A stretch of 36,603 bases of DNA, from the NCBI GenBank assembly GCA_947503135.1, contig CANNCQ010000027.1:1-36603 (forward strand), written 5' to 3'. This DNA comes from an uncultured Aquimarina sp. Lineage in GTDB: Bacteria; Bacteroidota; Bacteroidia; Flavobacteriales; Flavobacteriaceae. Below the pieces are notes generated by a model. The model worked only from the letters and a program-made list of their open reading frames with translations. It made no database searches and was not told the DNA's origin. Every line of letters begins with the position of its first letter. The stretch's first letter is position 1. Shown one piece after another: positions 33,494 to 36,603 of the stretch. Position numbers and translations under genes: made by a program.

Positions 33494-34543
33494 TTACTTA
33501 ATTACTTTTATCTCAAATAATTTACTCCAGTACTTACCTGTTATATATAATTTATTATTCTTTTTATTATAAGCAATTCCATTTAGCACCTTATCATTAT
33601 CTTGCTTATTAACATTTACTTCTTTTCGAATTCCATTTAAATTAATTATTGCTTCGATAGCTCCATTTTCAGGATTAATTATTGCTATACTGTCCTTTTG
33701 CCAGGTATTTGCATATATCTTACCATCAACCCATTCTAGCTCATTAAATCTAGATTTTAGAGATTTGTTGGTCGCAATTTGAATAAAACCTTCTTCTTCT
33801 AAAGTTTCAGAATTTAATTTCCATATTCGGGTTGTGCCATCGCTTTTATAAATTGTTTTATTTCCGTCATAACACAAACCCCATCCTTGCTTACTTTGCT
33901 TGTAAGCAAATGTGCCTATCGTTTTAAAATCTTCTAAATTATAAGTAAATCCCATGTCTCCCTTCCAAGTTAACTGATGAATTTTATCAGCTACTATAGT
34001 AAGTCCTTCTGCAAAAAAAGTTTTTGATAATTTATGTTCTTTAAGAACAGCTCCTGTTTCGAGCTCTTTTTGCAACAACCTTGACTCTCCATATTTACCT
34101 GCACTCTCATAAAGTTTATTTTTATTAAATTCTAATCCTTGAGTATAGTCTGCGGTATTATGTGGGTATTCGTTCAGAATTTCAAAACTATATACTTGTG
34201 GCGCCGCATTATTTAAAATTGTTATTTCGGAAGAGTAGGTATTTGAAACTCCTTCCATAAAATATGTTATTGTAAGATTATGTTTACCCAACAACATATT
34301 ATTTAAAGAAATAGAAGCTTGTTTCCCTTTGACTGCTTTCGAATTACTTTGAAAATTATATTTTAACGAATCTATTTTACTACCCCCATTTTCTTCTACA
34401 GAAAAGTTGATCGTTTCTCCTAACTTATAGCTTTTAGTTGCATTTTCAAACTTAAATGAGGCAACGTTGTTTGATTTTTCATCTCCACAAGAAGCAAATA
34501 GCAAAATTACCATACTAGCAATTAACACTTTAACAGTCTTCAT
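33494..34543 (-). CDS. Glutaminyl-peptide cyclotransferase (plant/bacterial propeller type), lipoprotein
   Basis: 349 residues. A lipobox ends at Cys19 (ILLFASC). An N-terminal Ig-like segment (about 25-115, NFSVEENGGSKIDSLKYNF ... KHNLTITYFMEG) precedes the catalytic five-bladed propeller (about 118-349). The latter has the family features YPHNTADYTQGLEF, LYESAGKYGESRL, FAEGLTIVADKIHQLTWK, GWGLCYDGNKTIYKSDGT, FNELEWVDGKIYANTWQKD and LNGIAYNKKNNKLYITGKYW. It converts N-terminal Gln to pyroglutamate on exported proteins, which stabilises them. T9SS substrates in Bacteroidota often carry N-terminal pyroglutamate. Cell envelope location, from the lipobox. Confidence 0.92.
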   Translation of the reverse strand: MKTVKVLIASMVILLFASCGDEKSNNVASFKFENATKSYKLGETINFSVEENGGSKIDSLKYNFQSNSKAVKGKQASISLNNMLLGKHNLTITYFMEGVSNTYSSEITILNNAAPQVYSFEILNEYPHNTADYTQGLEFNKNKLYESAGKYGESRLLQKELETGAVLKEHKLSKTFFAEGLTIVADKIHQLTWKGDMGFTYNLEDFKTIGTFAYKQSKQGWGLCYDGNKTIYKSDGTTRIWKLNSETLEEEGFIQIATNKSLKSRFNELEWVDGKIYANTWQKDSIAIINPENGAIEAIINLNGIRKEVNVNKQDNDKVLNGIAYNKKNNKLYITGKYWSKLFEIKVIK

Positions 34544-34632
34544 CTTATTATATTTTAGACTTGCAATATATTTATTTTAAAAGTCTCAAAAAAACCAAAC
34601 GAAACAATGGTGAAATATTAAAAAAAGGATTG

Positions 34633-34640
34633 TATATTTG
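34633..34640 (+). promoter_or_regulatory. -7 element of the SRP RNA gene
   Basis: TATATTTG matches TAnnTTTG exactly. Transcription would start around 34645, at the 5' base of the SRP RNA stem. Confidence 0.6.
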
Positions 34641-34645
34641 CGCCT

Positions 34646-34739
34646 GGCAAGTCCTACACAACTAGCTCCTATTGAATCCCCCAGGGCGGGAACGCAGCAA
34701 GGGTAAATGGTTGTAGCGGTGTGATGTAGGTAGCTTGCC
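34646..34739 (+). ncRNA. ffs: Signal recognition particle RNA (4.5S type)
   Basis: About 94 bases. The ends pair as GGCAAG (34646-34651) with CTTGCC (34734-34739), then CCTACA (34653-34658) with TGTAGG (34725-34730). The apical part contains CCAGGGCGGGAACGCAGCAA, matching the conserved Ffh-binding region (GGAA ... GCAGCA) of the small bacterial SRP RNA. A run of T follows at once and acts as terminator. This RNA binds Ffh and is needed to insert membrane proteins. Confidence 0.92.
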
Positions 34740-34782
34740 TTTTTTTGTGCTCTTTTTTATCTTCATTACACAAAAAATTATT

Positions 34783-35598
34783 ATGGATATTTCTCCTAAA
34801 GTTGTTTTAATTACTGGTGGTTCTTCTGGGATAGGTAAAGCTATTGGCCAGCATCTTTCTAAAAAAAAATATATCGTATACGGCACAACTCGAAATACAT
34901 CCCGTTATCCCAATTTCAATGATTTCAATCTAATTGATTTAGATGTAACCAAAGCAGAAACTATCCAAAAAGCTATTAACACCATTATTACTAATGAAGG
35001 AAGATTAGACATTCTTATTAATAATGCTGGTATAGGAATTACAGGGCCTGTTGAGGAAATTCCCGATGAGGAAATCATTACACATTTTGAAACTAATTAT
35101 TTTGGAGCTATTCGCACTCTTAAGGCTGTGCTACCTCAAATGCGTAAACAGCAGAATGGATTAATCATAAACATCACCTCTATTGCTGGTCATATGGGAC
35201 TTCCTTTTAGAGGTATTTATAGTGCCTCTAAAGCTGCTTTAGAGATTACAACAGAAGCAATTCGAATGGAAGTGAAAGATTTTGGCATAAAAGTAACAAA
35301 CTTAGCTCCCGGAGATTTTGCAACTAATATAGCGTCAGGGAGGTATCATGAACCTTTAAAAAAAGAATCTCCTTACAATAGTGCCTATTCAAAGACATTA
35401 AATTTAATGGACAGTCATGTAGACGGTGGCTCTAACCCTTCTGAGGTTGGTTTAGTAATTGAAAAGATAATTAATACCCCGAATCCAAAAATTCATTACA
35501 AAGTGGGTGCTTTTATGCAAAAGTTCTCCATAATTTTAAAACAAATTTTACCCGATAAAATCTTCGAAAAATTACTTCTAAATCATTATAAGTTGTAA
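34783..35598 (+). CDS. SDR-family NAD(P)-dependent oxidoreductase
   Basis: 271 residues from the ATG at 34783; an upstream TTG (34735) lies in the SRP RNA terminator and is not used. A complete classical SDR: cofactor motif GGSSGIG, NNAG in LINNAGIGITG, the catalytic Ser in INITSIAG and YSASK. Downstream LAPGDFATNIASGRY replaces the usual PG-x-T region. An extension of about 40 residues at the end (KVGAFMQKFSIILKQILPDKIF) resembles retinol-dehydrogenase-like or cyclopentanol-type SDRs. NADPH preference is suggested by the basic TTRNTSRYP stretch after the second strand. Substrate unknown. Confidence 0.88.
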   Translation: MDISPKVVLITGGSSGIGKAIGQHLSKKKYIVYGTTRNTSRYPNFNDFNLIDLDVTKAETIQKAINTIITNEGRLDILINNAGIGITGPVEEIPDEEIITHFETNYFGAIRTLKAVLPQMRKQQNGLIINITSIAGHMGLPFRGIYSASKAALEITTEAIRMEVKDFGIKVTNLAPGDFATNIASGRYHEPLKKESPYNSAYSKTLNLMDSHVDGGSNPSEVGLVIEKIINTPNPKIHYKVGAFMQKFSIILKQILPDKIFEKLLLNHYKL

Positions 35599-35635
35599 TT
35601 TGCAAAACGATATTTAATAATCAAAACCAAGAAAA

Positions 35636-36292
35636 ATGAAATTTTTTATTGATACAGCAAACCTTGAGCAAATTAAAGAAGCACAGGATTTAGGAGTGTT
35701 AGATGGTGTAACTACTAACCCATCTTTAATGGCTAAAGAAGGAATCACTGGAGAAGCTAACATTTTGAACCACTACAAAGAAATTTGTAAAATTGTTGAA
35801 GGTGATGTTTCTGCAGAAGTAATTGCAACAGATTTCGAAGGAATGGTTAAGCAGGGTGAAGAACTTGCTGCTTTAAACCCTCAAATTGTTGTTAAGTTAC
35901 CTCTAATTAAGGATGGTATTAAGGCTTGTAAATATTTTACCGACAAAGGTATCAAAACTAACGTAACCTTAGTATTTTCGGTTGGACAAGCTATATTAGC
36001 TGCTAAAGCAGGAGCTACTTACGTTTCGCCATTTTTAGGTCGTTTAGATGATATTTCTACTGACGGTTTAAACTTAATTGACGAAATTAGAACTGTTTAT
36101 GACAACTACGGTTATAAAACTCAAATTCTTGCAGCATCTGTTCGTAATACTATGCATATTGTTAATTGTGCAAAATTAGGATCTGATGTAATGACAGGAC
36201 CATTAAGTGCAATTGAAGGATTATTAAAACACCCTTTAACTGATATTGGTTTAGAAAAATTCTTAGCAGATTATGCTAAAGGAAATAACTAA
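35636..36292 (+). CDS. fsa: Fructose-6-phosphate aldolase / TalC-type transaldolase
   Basis: 218 residues, small class I aldolase (TIM barrel, Schiff base). DTANLEQIKEA, GVTTNPSLMAKEG, the Schiff-base Lys87 in VVKLPL, TNVTLVFSVGQA and YVSPFLGRLDDI are all present. E. coli FSA has Gln59 and Tyr131 at its active site, while TalC transaldolases have Glu and Phe. Here they are Glu61 (VSAEVIAT) and Phe133 (VSPFLGR). So transaldolase activity in the non-oxidative pentose phosphate pathway is more likely than fructose-6-phosphate cleavage, although many annotations use the name fsa. It follows the SDR by 37 bases and ends at the terminator at 36315. Confidence 0.9.
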   Translation: MKFFIDTANLEQIKEAQDLGVLDGVTTNPSLMAKEGITGEANILNHYKEICKIVEGDVSAEVIATDFEGMVKQGEELAALNPQIVVKLPLIKDGIKACKYFTDKGIKTNVTLVFSVGQAILAAKAGATYVSPFLGRLDDISTDGLNLIDEIRTVYDNYGYKTQILAASVRNTMHIVNCAKLGSDVMTGPLSAIEGLLKHPLTDIGLEKFLADYAKGNN

Positions 36293-36314
36293 TATAATTA
36301 GCATGGCTTTTAGT

Positions 36315-36357
36315 AAAAATCCGTTTAAACAAAATGTTTAAACGGATTTTTTTATTA
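36315..36357 (+). terminator. Terminator of the fsa gene
   Basis: Perfect 17-bp stem (AAAAATCCGTTTAAACA / TGTTTAAACGGATTTTT) with loop AAA and a following T tract, 22 bases past the stop. Confidence 0.88.
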
Positions 36358-36489
36358 GGGCTATAATCTCTAATGCCTAACAAAAATAACTTCACAACGT
36401 TGCTTTTACAAGCCTTAATTAGAATCCACCAACCCTCCTTCTAAAACAAAAGTTTTTTAAAAAATTTTAAAAAGTGATTTTATATTATG

Positions 36490-36603
36490 CCTGCATTCAA
36501 GTCATAAGTGCAAAAAGTTAATTTCATTTACTTTTTTAGCAAAAATGGTTACTGGACTATCAAAGTTAAATCTTTTTCTAGGTCTTCGATTTAATTTTTC
36601 CGT
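36490..36603 (-). mobile_element. 3' end of an IS30-family insertion sequence (right copy, cut by window end)
   Basis: The reverse complement matches the window's first 74 bases at 72 of 74 positions and ends at the same base (CAGG). The element extends beyond the window on its transposase side. Its transposase reads into the window on the minus strand, so the two copies are inverted relative to each other. Shared sequence stops at 36490; the flank beyond is unrelated to that of the left copy. Confidence 0.8.
36502..36603 (-). CDS. IS30-family transposase, C-terminal fragment (5' partial)
   Basis: 33 residues and a TGA stop (36502-36504), reading TEKLNRRPRKRFNF and then DSPVTIFAKKVNE, ending NFLHL. 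The N-x-RPRK pattern followed by a TP/SP-x-x-x-F motif is the conserved end of IS30-family DDE transposases, where the DDE catalytic residues lie further N-terminal and outside the window. It differs from the left copy by one amino acid in the shared part. No start is visible. Confidence 0.75.
   Translation of the reverse strand, partial: TEKLNRRPRKRFNFDSPVTIFAKKVNEINFLHL

Noticed and set aside
1..36603. Composite transposon carrying 36 kb of cargo
   Set aside because: The content is essential core genes, and the two IS copies differ slightly and have unrelated flanks. Contig ends in repeated IS copies are the simpler explanation.

Overview
The window is a chromosomal segment of a Bacteroidota organism, most likely a marine member of the Flavobacteriaceae. 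The signs are: low G+C; many lipoproteins with a short MKK-type signal and a lipobox; a type IX secretion (T9SS) C-terminal sorting domain; promoters of the TAnnTTTG type used by Bacteroidota sigma factors; and gene content such as RlmD followed by two small Bacteroidota-specific families, a CreD operon, an archaeal-type ProRS and a UMF1 transporter. No species call is possible from sequence alone.

Layout. 1-74 and 36490-36603 are the 3' ends of two copies of one IS30-type element, in inverted orientation and both reading into the window. The window is therefore a stretch of chromosome bounded by IS copies, probably because an assembly broke at them. 171-4740: Ca-binding-type lipoprotein, a small membrane protein with an Smr protein (minus strand), then rlmD and two small Bacteroidota-specific genes. 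5189-12224 (minus): a 2097-residue secreted T9SS repeat protein followed by a fibronectin-like lipoprotein, with a terminator at the end. 12642-16647 (minus): lpd, creD, and a winged-helix regulator with a membrane protein. 16776-19236 (plus): an SRPBCC protein, an aberrant SDR and a photolyase, followed by an MscS channel. 20184-22390 (minus): a beta-barrel gene broken by a stop codon, and proS. 22490-27452 (plus): Arg/Ser-rich lipoprotein, FadL-like porin, folE, a secreted protein and a deoxynucleoside kinase. 27468-30320 (minus): lipoprotein, UMF1 transporter, M48 lipoprotein protease. 30465-31881 (plus): tandem msrB genes and a lipoprotein. 31978-33048 (minus): metallopeptidase with TPRs. 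33266-33340: tRNA-Pro(UGG). 33494-34543 (minus): glutaminyl cyclase. 34646-34739: SRP RNA. 34783-36292 (plus): SDR and a TalC-type aldolase.

How parts work together. The msrB pair covers two compartments: a lipoprotein form and a cytoplasmic form. The creD operon carries a matching palindromic element in front of both its first gene and creD, which suggests control by its own winged-helix regulator. The giant repeat protein and its lipoprotein partner form one transcription unit for a cell-surface structure. Most other genes are housekeeping.

I see no CRISPR, phage, toxin-antitoxin or defence island. The most notable points are the nested repeat architecture of the giant protein, the operator palindromes, the SDR lacking its catalytic tyrosine, the nonsense-interrupted barrel gene, and the inverted IS ends.
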